Part shown: positions 41,001-49,577 of the stretch, piece by piece | How the letters are laid out: each line of letters opens with the position of its first letter | How positions within the stretch are numbered: position 1 is the first letter of the stretch | Assembly (NCBI GenBank): GCA_018819175.1 | Contig: JAHJQQ010000056.1 | Location: 1 to 64,000 of the forward strand | DNA from: Gammaproteobacteria bacterium | Lineage (GTDB): Bacteria > Pseudomonadota > Gammaproteobacteria > Thiohalobacterales > Thiohalobacteraceae | Direction of reading: 5' to 3' | DNA length: 64,000 bases | Translations under genes and position numbers: made by a program | The notes under the pieces: model-generated | What the model saw: the letters and a program-made list of their open reading frames with translations, nothing else | Told to the model about the DNA's origin: nothing | Database searches by the model: none

Positions 41001-44000
41001 TCCTATGCGACGCGTAACGCGCGGCATACGCTGATCGGTTTTTTCACGGAGATGTGGATCGCGCCGATTGTGGTGGTGATGCTGGCGTTTGCGTTATGGC
41101 ACACCCGCTCGGCGGAATGGTTCTACTGGGCTCCCAGCTTGTTGGTGTGGCTGGTGTCGCCCGTCATTGCCTGGTGGATCAGCAGACCGCTACGGTCGCC
41201 CATACCGAAGTTGACTAATGCTCAGCGGGCATTCCTGCGCACGTCGGCCCGGCGCACCTGGCGTTATTTCGCGGACTTCGTCGCTCCGCTGGACAATTGG
41301 CTGCCGCCTGACAACTTCCAGGAATATCCGGCGCCGGTCATCGCCTCGCGTACCTCGCCGACGAACATCGGCATGGCGCTGCTGGCGGACTTGGCGGCGT
41401 ACGATTTTGGTTACATTCCCGCGGGTGAATGTCTGCGGCTGGTCGAGAACACGCTGGCGACGATGGAAAAGCTGGAGCGTTACCGTGGTCACTTTTACAA
41501 CTGGTACGACACCCGAACACTACAGCCGTTGCGCCCGCAATATGTATCTTCGGTAGACAGCGGCAACCTGGCCGGCAGCCTGCTTACGCTGCAAGCTGGG
41601 TTACTCGAGTTGAAAGAGGCACCGGTGCTGTCAGCACAGGCGTTTCAGGGGTTGCAGGACACCTTGCAGGTGCTTGCCGAGCACGTGCCTGCGTCACCCA
41701 CTCCGGATCTTGCGGACAAGATCAGATTGCTGCAGGACACATTGCATGCGCTCACCCGGAATGGTCCACCACTGACATTGATGGCCGCTGATAGCGCGCT
41801 GGAAGAGATTCATCGTAGCGGTGGTGGACTGCTTGCCTGGTTGCCGGAGGATATCGATATCGATGGTGAACTGTACTACTGGGCGCAGGCATTCGACCGG
41901 CAATCTCGCGCACTTCAAGATGATCTTCGCTCCCTGGTACACGTGCCTATGCAGGGGCCACAGCACTTCGACACCATCCCGACGCTGATGGAGCTGGCGA
42001 GAGCGCGTACCGCTGGGGCTGATGCACACTCGATAACCGGGGTAACCGCAGCGGCGGGCCCAGGTTATAAGGGCGCGGTAGAACGGCTCAGAATCATTGA
42101 CGATCTGGTGGATCGTTGCCGCGAACTGGCCATGATGGATTTTGAATTCCTCTACGACAGCTCGCGCGGCTTACTGACCATCGGTTATGACGTGGGTGAA
42201 CGGCGTCGCGATCCGTCCTGTTATGACCTGCTGGCATCCGAGGCACGCCTGGCCAGTTTTCTGCTCATCGCGCAGGGCCAGGTGCCACAGAAGCATTGGT
42301 TTGCGCTGGGTCGGCTGCTGACCAGTCATGGCGGCGACCTAAGCCTGATTTCGTGGAGTGGCTCGATGTTCGAGTACCTTATGCCGCACCTGATCATGCC
42401 GAGTTATGAGAACACCTTATTGGAACAAACCTGTAAGGCTGCCGTGTCGCGTCAGATCGAATACGGTCGACAGCGTGCGGTACCCTGGGGTATTTCCGAG
42501 TCCTGTTATAACGCCTCCGACATGCATCAGGTCTATCAGTATCGAGCGTTCGGCGTGCCCGGGTTGGGCCTCAAACGCGGGCTGGGAGACGATCTGGTCA
42601 TCGCCCCTTACGCCAGTGCACTGGCGCTGACCGTGATGCCGCTGGAAGCCTGCCGCAACCTGCAGTTGTTGGCGACGAATGGTTTCGTTGGCAGTCACGG
42701 TTTCTACGAGGCGATCGATTACACACCCTCACGGGTGCCACGGGGTAAGCAGCACGCGATTGTGCGTACCTTCATGGCGCATCACCAAGGCATGAGCCTG
42801 CTGTCTTATGAACATGTTTTGCTCGAGCGGCCGATGCAGCGCCGATTCATGTCCGATCCGCTGGCCCGGGCGACGCAATTGTTGCTGCAGGAGCGGGTGC
42901 CGAAGCAGGGCGCGACACTACATCCGCACGCGGCCGAAGTCAGCGCGGCTGCACGGCCGGCTGCCGCCGAAGCCGGCGCGATCATGCGCGTATTCACCGA
43001 TCCCAATACGCCGCTACCTGAAGTCCATCTGTTATCCAACGGCAGATACCATGTCATGGCGACACATGCCGGTGGCGGTTACAGTCGCTGGAACGATCTG
43101 GCTGTCACTCGTTGGCGTGAGGATGCCACAACCGATGCTTGGGGTACCTTTATTTATCTGCGCGACGGCGACAGCGGGGAGTATTGGTCAACGGCGTATC
43201 AGCCGACCGTGCGCAAGGCCGATCATTACGAGGCGATCTTTGTGCAGGCGCGCGCAGAATACCGGCGCCGTGATCTGGCCATCGAGGCGCATACCGAGGT
43301 CAGCGTTTCACCGGAAGACGACGTCGAGATCCGCCGTGTCACGCTCACCAATCAGTCACCCGGTATCCGTCATATCGAAGTAACGAGTTATGCGGAAGTA
43401 GTGTTGGCGCCGCTGAATGCTGACCTGGCCCACCGCACCTTCAGTAACCTGTTTGTGCAGACCGAAATTCTGCCCGACCGACAGGCTATCCTCTGCACGC
43501 GGCGACCGCGTACGCCAGGTGAGCAGGTGCCGTGGATGTTTCACCTATTGGCAGCACCGGGTGCGAATGCCGATAAGCCTTCGTACGAGACTGACCGTGC
43601 CAAATTCATCGGGCGGGGTCGAACCGCTGCCAACCCTGTGGTGTTGGAGGATGGAGGCAATCAGTCCCGCGTAGTCAAAGGTGTGTCAAAGCGCGCGTCA
43701 CGGCGATTGTCGAACTCGGCGGGTTCGGTACTCGACCCCATTGTGGCAATCCGTCGCACGCTTACCTTGATGCCTGATGAGTCGGCGACGGTGCAGATCA
43801 TCTCGGGTGTCGCTGACACACGCGAGGCCGCATTGGCCATACTTGAAAAGTATTGTGATCGACACTTCGTTGAACGTGCGTTTGAAATGGCCTGGTTCCA
43901 AAGTCAGGAGGTGCTGCGCCATATCAACGCCACCGAAGCCGATGCACAGATCTATGGTCGCTTAGCCAGCTCAGTTATTTACAGCACTGCCTTACGGCGT

Positions 44001-46946
44001 ACCGCGCCCAGTGTCATGGCCAGCAATCAGCTGGGTCAGTCCGGGCTTTGGCGCTTTGCCGTCTCGGGTGACCTGCCCATCGTGCTGATACGTATCGGCA
44101 ACCTGAATCGCATCGACTTAGTGAAACAAGTGCTGCAGGCCCATGCCTACTGGCGGATGAAAGGTTTGATTGCGGATCTGGTGATTGTGAATGAAGATTT
44201 CTCAGGCTACAGGGCGGATCTGCATGATCAGATTATGGGACTGATCAATGCGGGTCCTGAAGCGAAAATTTCGGATAAACCTGGCGGCGTCTTCGTGCGG
44301 CGCGCCGAAGATCTTACCGAAGAAGACCGGGTTCTGTTTCTGACGGTTGCCCGTGTCGTGCTTACCGATACTGCCGAGACCTTGGCCGAACAGGTGGAAC
44401 GTCGCATGCTGGCCGAGCGTGTGCCGGAGCGTCTGCTGGCAGTGTCGCAAGCGACGGATGAACCCGTTCATCCATTGTCGCCACGTGAACGTATATTCAG
44501 CAATGGCCTGGGGGGCTTCACGCCCGACGGGCGTGAATATGTCGTTACCCTTGAACCCGGTCAGAGTACGCCGGCACCCTGGGTCAATGTCATCGCCAGC
44601 CCGCATATCGGGACGGTCGTCAGCGAGAGCGGTGGCGCTTATACCTGGGTGGAAAACGCCCACGAGTTCCGCTTGACCACCTGGCACAATGACCCGCTGA
44701 GCGACAGCAGCGGCGAGGCGCTCTATATCCGTGACGAGGAAACCGGCGCGTTCTGGTCGCCGACGCCGCTGCCCGCGCCGACACTCAATGATGGTCGGTC
44801 GGGTTATGTGTGCCGTCACGGCTTCGGCTACAGCGTGTTCGAGCACTATGAAGCCGGCATCTCTTCGGAGCTGTTCACGTACGTCGCGATGGATGCGCCC
44901 GTGAAGTTTGTCGTGGTCAAGCTGCGCAACCATACGCGACGCACGCGTCGACTTTCGCTGACCGGCTATTGGGAGCTGGTGCTGGGTGAGTGGCGACACG
45001 CAAACATGATGCACATTGTGACCGAGAAGGATCCGCACAGCGGTGCGCTGTTCGCGCGCAATAGCTATGGCCGCGAATGCGCCAATCGGGTGGTCTTTGC
45101 CCATGCCAACTATGTAGGTCTTAGCGAGCGTGAGCGTACGCTGACCGGTAACCGTACCGAGTTCATTGGCCGCAATGGCTCGCTGACCAGGCCGGCGGCG
45201 ATGCGGCGCGCGCGTTTGTCGGGCAAGACCGGTGCGGGTCTGGATCCTTGCGCCGCGATACAGACCCAGATCGACCTGGCCGAGGGGCAGGAACGCGAAA
45301 TCGTGTTCGTCTTTGGCGCGGCTCGCAACACCGACGAAGCGCAGCACTTCATTCAGCGCTACGCTGGACCGGCCGGCGCACGTCAGGCATTGGAAGCGGT
45401 ATGGGAATACTGGAATCACACCTTGGGCGCGGTGCAGGTGGAGACGCCGGATCCTGCGTTGGACGTATTGGCCAACGGCTGGTTGGTTTACCAGACGCTG
45501 TCGTGTCGGCTCTGGGGACGCAGTGGCTATTATCAGTCCGGTGGCGCCTACGGTTTCCGTGATCAGTTGCAGGACACCATGGCGTTGATCCATACGACAC
45601 CCTGGCTCGCCCGCGAGCAGTTGATCCGTTGCGCCGAGCGCCAGTTTCTCCAGGGCGATGTGCAGCACTGGTGGCACCCACCCAACGGACAAGGTGTGCG
45701 CACGCATTTCTCCGATGACTATCTCTGGCTACCGTATGCCACCTGTCGTTATGTGCTGGCGACCGGCGATACCGGCGTACTCGACGAATCGGTGCCTTTC
45801 CTTGAGGGCCGCGAGTTGAGTCCGGAAGAGGAGGCGTACTATGACCAGCCGCAGCGTTCTGCTAAAGCGGCGAGTCTGTATGATCATTGTGTGCGTGCCA
45901 TCAAGCACGGATTGCGCTTCGGCGAACACCAGCTGCCGCTGATGGGCTGTGGCGACTGGAACGATGGCATGAATCTCGTCGGTCGCGATGGCAAGGGCGA
46001 GAGCGTTTGGTTGGCGTGGTTTCTGTACGAAAACCTGCAACTGTTTTCCGGCCTGGCGCGTCGCCGGGACGATGCAGCTTTTGCCGAGGTTTGCACCGGC
46101 CAGGCTGTACAATTGCGCGAGAATATTGAGGCCAATGCCTGGGATGGCAATTGGTATCGGCGCGCCTATTTCGATGATGGCACACCGCTGGGCTCGGCCG
46201 AGAACGATGAATGTCAGATCGATTCGATCAGTCAGAGTTGGGCGGTCATTTCCGGTGGTGGCGATCCCACACGTGCCCGCCAGGCGATGGCGGCGGTGGA
46301 CAAACACTTGGTGCGACGTGATGCACAGCTGATCCAGCTGCTAGCCCCACCCTTCGATAAATCAGCACTCGAGCCTGGTTACATCAAGGGCTACGTGCCC
46401 GGTGTGCGCGAAAACGGCGGCCAATATACCCATGCCGCAATCTGGGCCACGACAGCGTTTGCCCTGCTGGGCGAACGCGAGCGCGCATGGGATTTATTCG
46501 CCATGCTCAATCCTATCCACCATGCTAGTCAGCCGGAGACGATGCAGCGCTACAAGGTCGAACCCTACGTCATGTGCGCGGATATCTACGGTGCGCCGCC
46601 ACACACCAGTCGCGGCGGTTGGACCTGGTACACAGGGGCGGCGGGGTGGATGTACCGGCTGATGGTGGAAACGCTGCTAGGCCTACAACTGGAAGTGGAT
46701 CATCTGCGCATTGTGCCCTGCATTCCGGCCCATTGGAACGCGTATAAAATCCATTACCGTTATCGCGAGACCGTCTACCACATCAGCATCAAGCGTGTCG
46801 CTGAACAGTCAGAGTCAGAAATTCGCGTAAGCGTGGATGGTGCTCTCGTGAATGGCGCTGGTGTGGACGGGTCAGGGCGGCCGCAAGGCATGATCCCTCT
46901 TGTCGACGACCGCCGGGAGCACTATGTCGTGGTGGAGTTGAGCTGA
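38094..46946 (+). CDS. Cyclic beta-1,2-glucan synthase (NdvB/Cgs type)
   Basis: A 2950-residue multi-domain protein. Layout: a soluble N-terminal part (about 1-430); two membrane helices (about 435-500); a family-84 glycosyltransferase core with VVVPTLL (about 519-525), VITLDTDTQLPRD (about 652-664) and HRWIRGDWQ (about 803-811); a cluster of helices (about 865-1035); a glycoamylase-like cyclisation domain (about 1080-1560); and, after about 1600, two beta-sandwich/GH94 phosphorylase regions with GCGDWNDGMN (about 2618-2627) holding the catalytic Asp. This matches Rhizobiales/Brucella Cgs, which builds and closes periplasmic cyclic glucans for osmotic or host adaptation. The start is a TTG with no ribosome site; no ATG is in frame for the first 200 codons. 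Confidence 0.92.
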   Translation: MVNTGHTAGAALNTSGSQQENVIGIIEFGSTARTQNTLRDGRDTELLRAELFSIEQLKRHAVTLAGLHKINPRPGPDRLLPRLADNARVLLAAYDVVTAAVTPGQRIVPAESWLLDNFYLIEQQIGLARRHLPRGYSRQLPQLAEGPSAGFPRIYDLALELISHMDGRVDSDNTTQFVAAYQTIGPLKLGELWAFPIMLQLALLENLRRVCVRIARRREDLDAAITWADRMLATAEKEPKQLIQLLAEFANADVPLTAPFVEEFYARLQAQGSAMAFVQAWVEQKLHEQGVTAAQLSEAASRTAAANQISIANSIGSLRFIGAMDWRNYVESLSVVEQILREDPMGMYADQDFATRDRYRHVIEDVARGSAHHKRSEWEVAREAIILAQAAAERLGTQHRSAHVGYYLIDQGRQALEQATGCRLSWKIRCNRMSRRYRLFFYLSPILLLTALMTSVTLSPFGGFVPGDWRYWFFAIMGIIGTSALAVPLVNLVVTLMLPPRVLPRLDFSEAIPDIHRTMVVVPTLLSRPHDIDDLLEALEIRYLGNRDPNLWFALLTDFRDAPECTLPGDAALLTHARAAVDALNATYSDDRPCIFYLFHRPRVWNPVERAWMGHERKRGKLEQFNALLRGEDKTAFSEIVGDVSILASIKYVITLDTDTQLPRDTARTLIGNIAHPLNRPVFDAGKGRIVEGYAILQPRTSISLTSAGTSRFSKLFAGESGIDPYTREVSDVYQDIFGEGSFVGKGIYDVDAFRQAVDGRLPENLILSHDLLEGGYARSALVTDVDLIEELPASYAIEASRRHRWIRGDWQLAGWLLPRVPGPPQTDASLGPDGLKIKRLPNPLSALSVWKIFDNLRRSLVSPALLVLLIGGWLLGPGPAWFWVVLVAGVMFLPTLLGIVIEFIRKPEERDWLAHLTLTSKSAARPLMLALLTWVLLPYDTLICLDAILRSGVRMLFTRRGLMLWQLQSYATRNARHTLIGFFTEMWIAPIVVVMLAFALWHTRSAEWFYWAPSLLVWLVSPVIAWWISRPLRSPIPKLTNAQRAFLRTSARRTWRYFADFVAPLDNWLPPDNFQEYPAPVIASRTSPTNIGMALLADLAAYDFGYIPAGECLRLVENTLATMEKLERYRGHFYNWYDTRTLQPLRPQYVSSVDSGNLAGSLLTLQAGLLELKEAPVLSAQAFQGLQDTLQVLAEHVPASPTPDLADKIRLLQDTLHALTRNGPPLTLMAADSALEEIHRSGGGLLAWLPEDIDIDGELYYWAQAFDRQSRALQDDLRSLVHVPMQGPQHFDTIPTLMELARARTAGADAHSITGVTAAAGPGYKGAVERLRIIDDLVDRCRELAMMDFEFLYDSSRGLLTIGYDVGERRRDPSCYDLLASEARLASFLLIAQGQVPQKHWFALGRLLTSHGGDLSLISWSGSMFEYLMPHLIMPSYENTLLEQTCKAAVSRQIEYGRQRAVPWGISESCYNASDMHQVYQYRAFGVPGLGLKRGLGDDLVIAPYASALALTVMPLEACRNLQLLATNGFVGSHGFYEAIDYTPSRVPRGKQHAIVRTFMAHHQGMSLLSYEHVLLERPMQRRFMSDPLARATQLLLQERVPKQGATLHPHAAEVSAAARPAAAEAGAIMRVFTDPNTPLPEVHLLSNGRYHVMATHAGGGYSRWNDLAVTRWREDATTDAWGTFIYLRDGDSGEYWSTAYQPTVRKADHYEAIFVQARAEYRRRDLAIEAHTEVSVSPEDDVEIRRVTLTNQSPGIRHIEVTSYAEVVLAPLNADLAHRTFSNLFVQTEILPDRQAILCTRRPRTPGEQVPWMFHLLAAPGANADKPSYETDRAKFIGRGRTAANPVVLEDGGNQSRVVKGVSKRASRRLSNSAGSVLDPIVAIRRTLTLMPDESATVQIISGVADTREAALAILEKYCDRHFVERAFEMAWFQSQEVLRHINATEADAQIYGRLASSVIYSTALRRTAPSVMASNQLGQSGLWRFAVSGDLPIVLIRIGNLNRIDLVKQVLQAHAYWRMKGLIADLVIVNEDFSGYRADLHDQIMGLINAGPEAKISDKPGGVFVRRAEDLTEEDRVLFLTVARVVLTDTAETLAEQVERRMLAERVPERLLAVSQATDEPVHPLSPRERIFSNGLGGFTPDGREYVVTLEPGQSTPAPWVNVIASPHIGTVVSESGGAYTWVENAHEFRLTTWHNDPLSDSSGEALYIRDEETGAFWSPTPLPAPTLNDGRSGYVCRHGFGYSVFEHYEAGISSELFTYVAMDAPVKFVVVKLRNHTRRTRRLSLTGYWELVLGEWRHANMMHIVTEKDPHSGALFARNSYGRECANRVVFAHANYVGLSERERTLTGNRTEFIGRNGSLTRPAAMRRARLSGKTGAGLDPCAAIQTQIDLAEGQEREIVFVFGAARNTDEAQHFIQRYAGPAGARQALEAVWEYWNHTLGAVQVETPDPALDVLANGWLVYQTLSCRLWGRSGYYQSGGAYGFRDQLQDTMALIHTTPWLAREQLIRCAERQFLQGDVQHWWHPPNGQGVRTHFSDDYLWLPYATCRYVLATGDTGVLDESVPFLEGRELSPEEEAYYDQPQRSAKAASLYDHCVRAIKHGLRFGEHQLPLMGCGDWNDGMNLVGRDGKGESVWLAWFLYENLQLFSGLARRRDDAAFAEVCTGQAVQLRENIEANAWDGNWYRRAYFDDGTPLGSAENDECQIDSISQSWAVISGGGDPTRARQAMAAVDKHLVRRDAQLIQLLAPPFDKSALEPGYIKGYVPGVRENGGQYTHAAIWATTAFALLGERERAWDLFAMLNPIHHASQPETMQRYKVEPYVMCADIYGAPPHTSRGGWTWYTGAAGWMYRLMVETLLGLQLEVDHLRIVPCIPAHWNAYKIHYRYRETVYHISIKRVAEQSESEIRVSVDGALVNGAGVDGSGRPQGMIPLVDDRREHYVVVELS

Positions 46947-47159
46947 TCATCCTGAGAAAAATGTATAGCTGGATAATCTCCTATCAATCCATAGAAGCCG
47001 TCATTGCGAGGCGTGCAGCGCTTCGCCCGCAATGACGAGTGGCTCAGAATTAATCAGGCCTTCACAGGACTCATTTCTCCAGCACTCTCGGTGTGGGCCC
47101 GCGAATATTTTCGTCAACCCGCATGTGGCGATATTACGATATGGTCGCGACGTGGAGTA
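46947..47159. repeat. Intergenic region with a short GTCATTGCGAG element (46999-47037)
   Basis: This contains a compact copy, CGTCATTGCGAGGCGTG...CGCCCGCAATGACGA, between outer ends CCTATCAATCCATAG and GAATTAATCAGGCC. The rest of the stretch shows nothing. The gene on the minus strand ends at 47160, so this is a convergent region. Confidence 0.65.
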
Positions 47160-47477
47160 TCAGCCGCCGCGGTCGTCGTCGATGGTCGCTTTATACGGTA
47201 AATGCGGATTGGGATGGTTTATCGGCATCTCCTGATAGGCCTTGCGGGTTGCATCGGTTTCGAAATAGATGGTCAGATTACCGTCAATCAGGGATGGATG
47301 GCTCGTGACGTCATCGATATCGTTGCCAGTCATGGGGTCGATGGTGTTGATCAGGTGATCAGGCTCGTGTAACCGATGGCTTTGAGTTTGATCGCGCGGG
47401 AGCGGATCAGTGCCAATCCATTTTAATGCGTCGAATCTGGTGACGGGGGATGGTTTTTCGGATGTTAATCTGGACAT
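47160..47477 (-). CDS. Hypothetical 105-residue protein
   Basis: A 105-residue protein with no recognised family. AGGAG lies seven bases before ATG 47477 on the minus strand, which supports translation. It is hydrophilic, with a conserved-looking middle (LINTIDPMTGNDIDDVTSH, about 43-61) and GNLTIYFETDATRKAY (about 67-82). There is no signal peptide or membrane segment. It is convergent with the glucan synthase gene and divergent from the cold-shock gene. Confidence 0.55.
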   Translation of the reverse strand: MSRLTSEKPSPVTRFDALKWIGTDPLPRDQTQSHRLHEPDHLINTIDPMTGNDIDDVTSHPSLIDGNLTIYFETDATRKAYQEMPINHPNPHLPYKATIDDDRGG

Positions 47478-48037
47478 GGGAATCTCCTATGACTCATCGC
47501 CTGCCGCTTGCATGGTAGCACTACGCGCTGTTCCTTGCGGAAGCTCCATCCTTTTCTGAAGGCGCCGATTGACGGCAAAGGGCCGAGCGATAGTTGGATG
47601 ACCACTCTAGGCCTATTCCTAAGGAATAGCAGATCATAATATTTAATGAGGCGGCTACAGTTAGATACTGATTTGTGGGGTAATTGGTTTTTGCCGCATT
47701 AACTAAGGAGGTTTGCCCGAGCAGTTTAACCGCCTGGTATTGTCAAAATAATGCTGCGATCTTTTTTAGCTGGAGACTGTTTTAATTCAGTGTTCAGAAT
47801 GTGACCGTGTTGCGAAAGCATACCCCGGGCCATCAGTAAGACGTATTCAATAATTAATTTGTCGCTAAATATAATGCTAGCTATTAGTGGATATTGGTGT
47901 ACATTGATCGCATTGCAGTACATTTCTCGTCGTTAGTTCGGAAGCCCTCCTGGAATTCTCGTGGTTACTCCCGTAATGAATGTTCTTTGAATAAACTGCA
48001 ATCTATCGCAATTCAACGTTATTTAATGGAGTACAAC
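47478..48037. other. Intergenic region before the cold-shock gene
   Basis: About 560 bases without a gene. It contains a perfect 17-base palindrome, CTATTCCTAAGGAATAG, at 47613-47629. The last 200 bases are AT-rich and would form a long leader for the cold-shock gene, as is common for cspA. No promoter is clear enough to call. Confidence 0.5.
47613..47629. promoter_or_regulatory. Perfect 17-base palindrome
   Basis: CTATTCCTAAGGAATAG is symmetric around a central A. Similar half-sites (TTCCTA/TAGGAA) are bound by NarL/FixJ-type response regulators such as BvgA, so an operator is possible. It lies about 410 bases before the cold-shock gene and 136 bases before the divergent hypothetical gene. 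Confidence 0.4.
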
Positions 48038-48241
48038 ATGATTTCAGGAACAGTAAAGTGGTTTAACGACGCCAAAGGCTTTGGCTTTATTACCCCGCAG
48101 GATGGCAGCAAAGATGTATTCGTGCATCACTCCGCTATTCAGGGTGAAGGCTTCAAATCATTGGCCGAAGGCCAGGCAGTGACATTTGATATCGAGCAGG
48201 GTGCGAAAGGCCCCTCGGCCGTCAATCTGCGATCTGCTTAA
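48038..48241 (+). CDS. Cold-shock-domain protein (CspA family)
   Basis: A 67-residue single cold-shock domain that binds single-stranded RNA or DNA and prevents unwanted mRNA folding. The RNA-binding motifs KGFGFI (about 16-21) and VFVHHSAI (about 30-37) are in place, as is the N-terminal GTVKWFND. ATG 48038 follows a GGAG at 48028-48031. A long AT-rich leader precedes it, and a clear terminator follows 36 bases downstream, so it is monocistronic. Confidence 0.95.
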   Translation: MISGTVKWFNDAKGFGFITPQDGSKDVFVHHSAIQGEGFKSLAEGQAVTFDIEQGAKGPSAVNLRSA

Positions 48242-48276
48242 TCGTCATTTCCGGCGCAAGCCGGTTTGATGCGAAG

Positions 48277-48304
48277 GCCCTGCCATTTGGTGGGGCTTTT
48301 TTTT
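48277..48304 (+). terminator. Rho-independent terminator of the cold-shock gene
   Basis: The eight-base-pair stem GCCCTGCC / GGTGGGGC (two G-U pairs) with loop ATTT is followed by eight T residues (48297-48304). Confidence 0.85.
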
Positions 48305-48593
48305 GGTTTATTAGCCGGAAGATATAAGTACCCGGTAGTTGTCTGCAGCTCCGCTGTGAGAATTATCCTAAAAAATCATTTCAGCCACGGAAACACACGG
48401 AAGCCACTGAAACACAGTGCCTTCCTGGAGCGACTATTCTCCACCTTGCGAGGTAATGGCGGTGCCGGCCTGCCTGTGCGATGCACGCAGACAGGTCTGA
48501 AGCTTATGATCTGGTCCGTTTTTTTCCGTGTGTTTCCGTGGCAAATGCGGTTTATAGGATTATGCTTCGACAGCGACTGCATTTCTGCAGGCA
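48305..48593. other. Intergenic region between two converging terminators
   Basis: No gene or named element is visible between the cold-shock terminator and the adenylate kinase terminator. A weak inverted pair occurs (AACACACGGAAGCC near 48395 and CCGTGTGTTTCCGTG near 48525), perhaps a small decayed element. Confidence 0.4.
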
Positions 48594-48628
48594 TAAAAAA
48601 ACGGGGCATGTTTCCATGCCCCGCTTTT
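48594..48628 (-). terminator. Rho-independent terminator of adk
   Basis: On the minus strand, GCGGGGCATG-GAAA-CATGCCCCG forms a nine- to ten-base-pair stem, followed by seven T residues. The plus side also has CTTTT, so it may work in both directions. Confidence 0.9.
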
Positions 48629-48646
48629 CGTTACAGCGCTTTGCTG

Positions 48647-49291
48647 TTAGTTCATGCCAATCTTTTTCTTGATGGCATTGATGACATCATCGCTGGACGT
48701 AGCGACGACGGTCAGCAGCAGGCCTTCCTTCTCGTAGAAGCCGGCCAGCGGCGCGGTTTTCTCGTTGTACACGTCGAGACGGTTGCTGATCGCGGCTTCG
48801 GTTTCGTCTTCACGCTGCACGACCGGGCCACCGCACTTGTCGCACACGCCTTCTTTCTTCGGCGGGTTGGACTTGGTGTTATAGATGGCGTTGCACTTGG
48901 TGCAGGTGCGGCGGGTGGTGAGGCGGTCCAGGATGACGGCACGCGGCACATCGATGTTGACCACGCAGTCCAGTTTCTCACCCATCTGGGCCAGCAGCAC
49001 TTTCAACGCTTCGGCCTGGGGAATGGTGCGCGGGAAGCCGTCGAGCAGGTAGCCCTTTTTGCAATCGTCTTCTTTCAGACGCTCGCCCATGATGCCCATG
49101 ATCAGGTCATCGGATACCAGGTCGCCGGCCTTCATGGCGGCTTGGGCCTTTTTACCGAGTTCGGTGCCAGCGGCGACGGCAGCACGGAGAATGTCGCCAG
49201 TGGAAATCTGTACGGAGCCGTCAAGCTGGGTGAGCAGTTTGGCGACGGTGCCTTTGCCTGCGCCGGGTGCGCCGAGAAGAATCAGTTTCAT
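48647..49291 (-). CDS. adk: Adenylate kinase with zinc-type lid
   Basis: A 214-residue adenylate kinase that converts ATP plus AMP to two ADP. The P-loop GAPGAGKGT is at 7-15 and DGFPRTIPQAEAL at about 84-96. The lid carries Cys130, Cys133, Cys150 and Cys153 (CTKC and CDKC), the four-cysteine zinc site found in Gram-positive and some proteobacterial enzymes but absent in E. coli Adk. The rest of the sequence is of the long bacterial type. A strong terminator follows at 48594-48628. The start ATG 49291 has AGAT as a weak ribosome site (minus strand). Confidence 0.96.
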   Translation of the reverse strand: MKLILLGAPGAGKGTVAKLLTQLDGSVQISTGDILRAAVAAGTELGKKAQAAMKAGDLVSDDLIMGIMGERLKEDDCKKGYLLDGFPRTIPQAEALKVLLAQMGEKLDCVVNIDVPRAVILDRLTTRRTCTKCNAIYNTKSNPPKKEGVCDKCGGPVVQREDETEAAISNRLDVYNEKTAPLAGFYEKEGLLLTVVATSSDDVINAIKKKIGMN

Positions 49292-49577
49292 AGGTTTATC
49301 CCATCTTTAAATGAATGAACTAAGCTAAATAACGGTCAGGGTAATGGCCGATATACGGAAAATCATTGGCATAGGCCGGATGTGTGCGGCGTCATGCCTT
49401 CAGGAGTGCGAATTTTGCGCATGATCCGGTTCATTTACAACCCAATCACTACGATCAGCTGCGTTTGATCAATAATTTGTGATGCCCATAAACATTTCAT
49501 ATATGGGTATATCCAATCTTCAGGCCGGCTGTGGGTCTGGTACAGTGTCGCCAGCCAAAAAACCAGCAGGGCAGGTC

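Noticed and set aside
44202..45707. Long minus-strand open frame of about 500 codons opposite the glucan synthase gene
   Set aside because: This is a shadow of strong codon bias in the real gene. Its composition is unlike a protein, and the GH94 motifs are on the plus strand.
47726..47923. 65-codon minus-strand frame in the cold-shock leader
   Set aside because: The region is AT-rich, has no ribosome site and fits an untranslated leader better.
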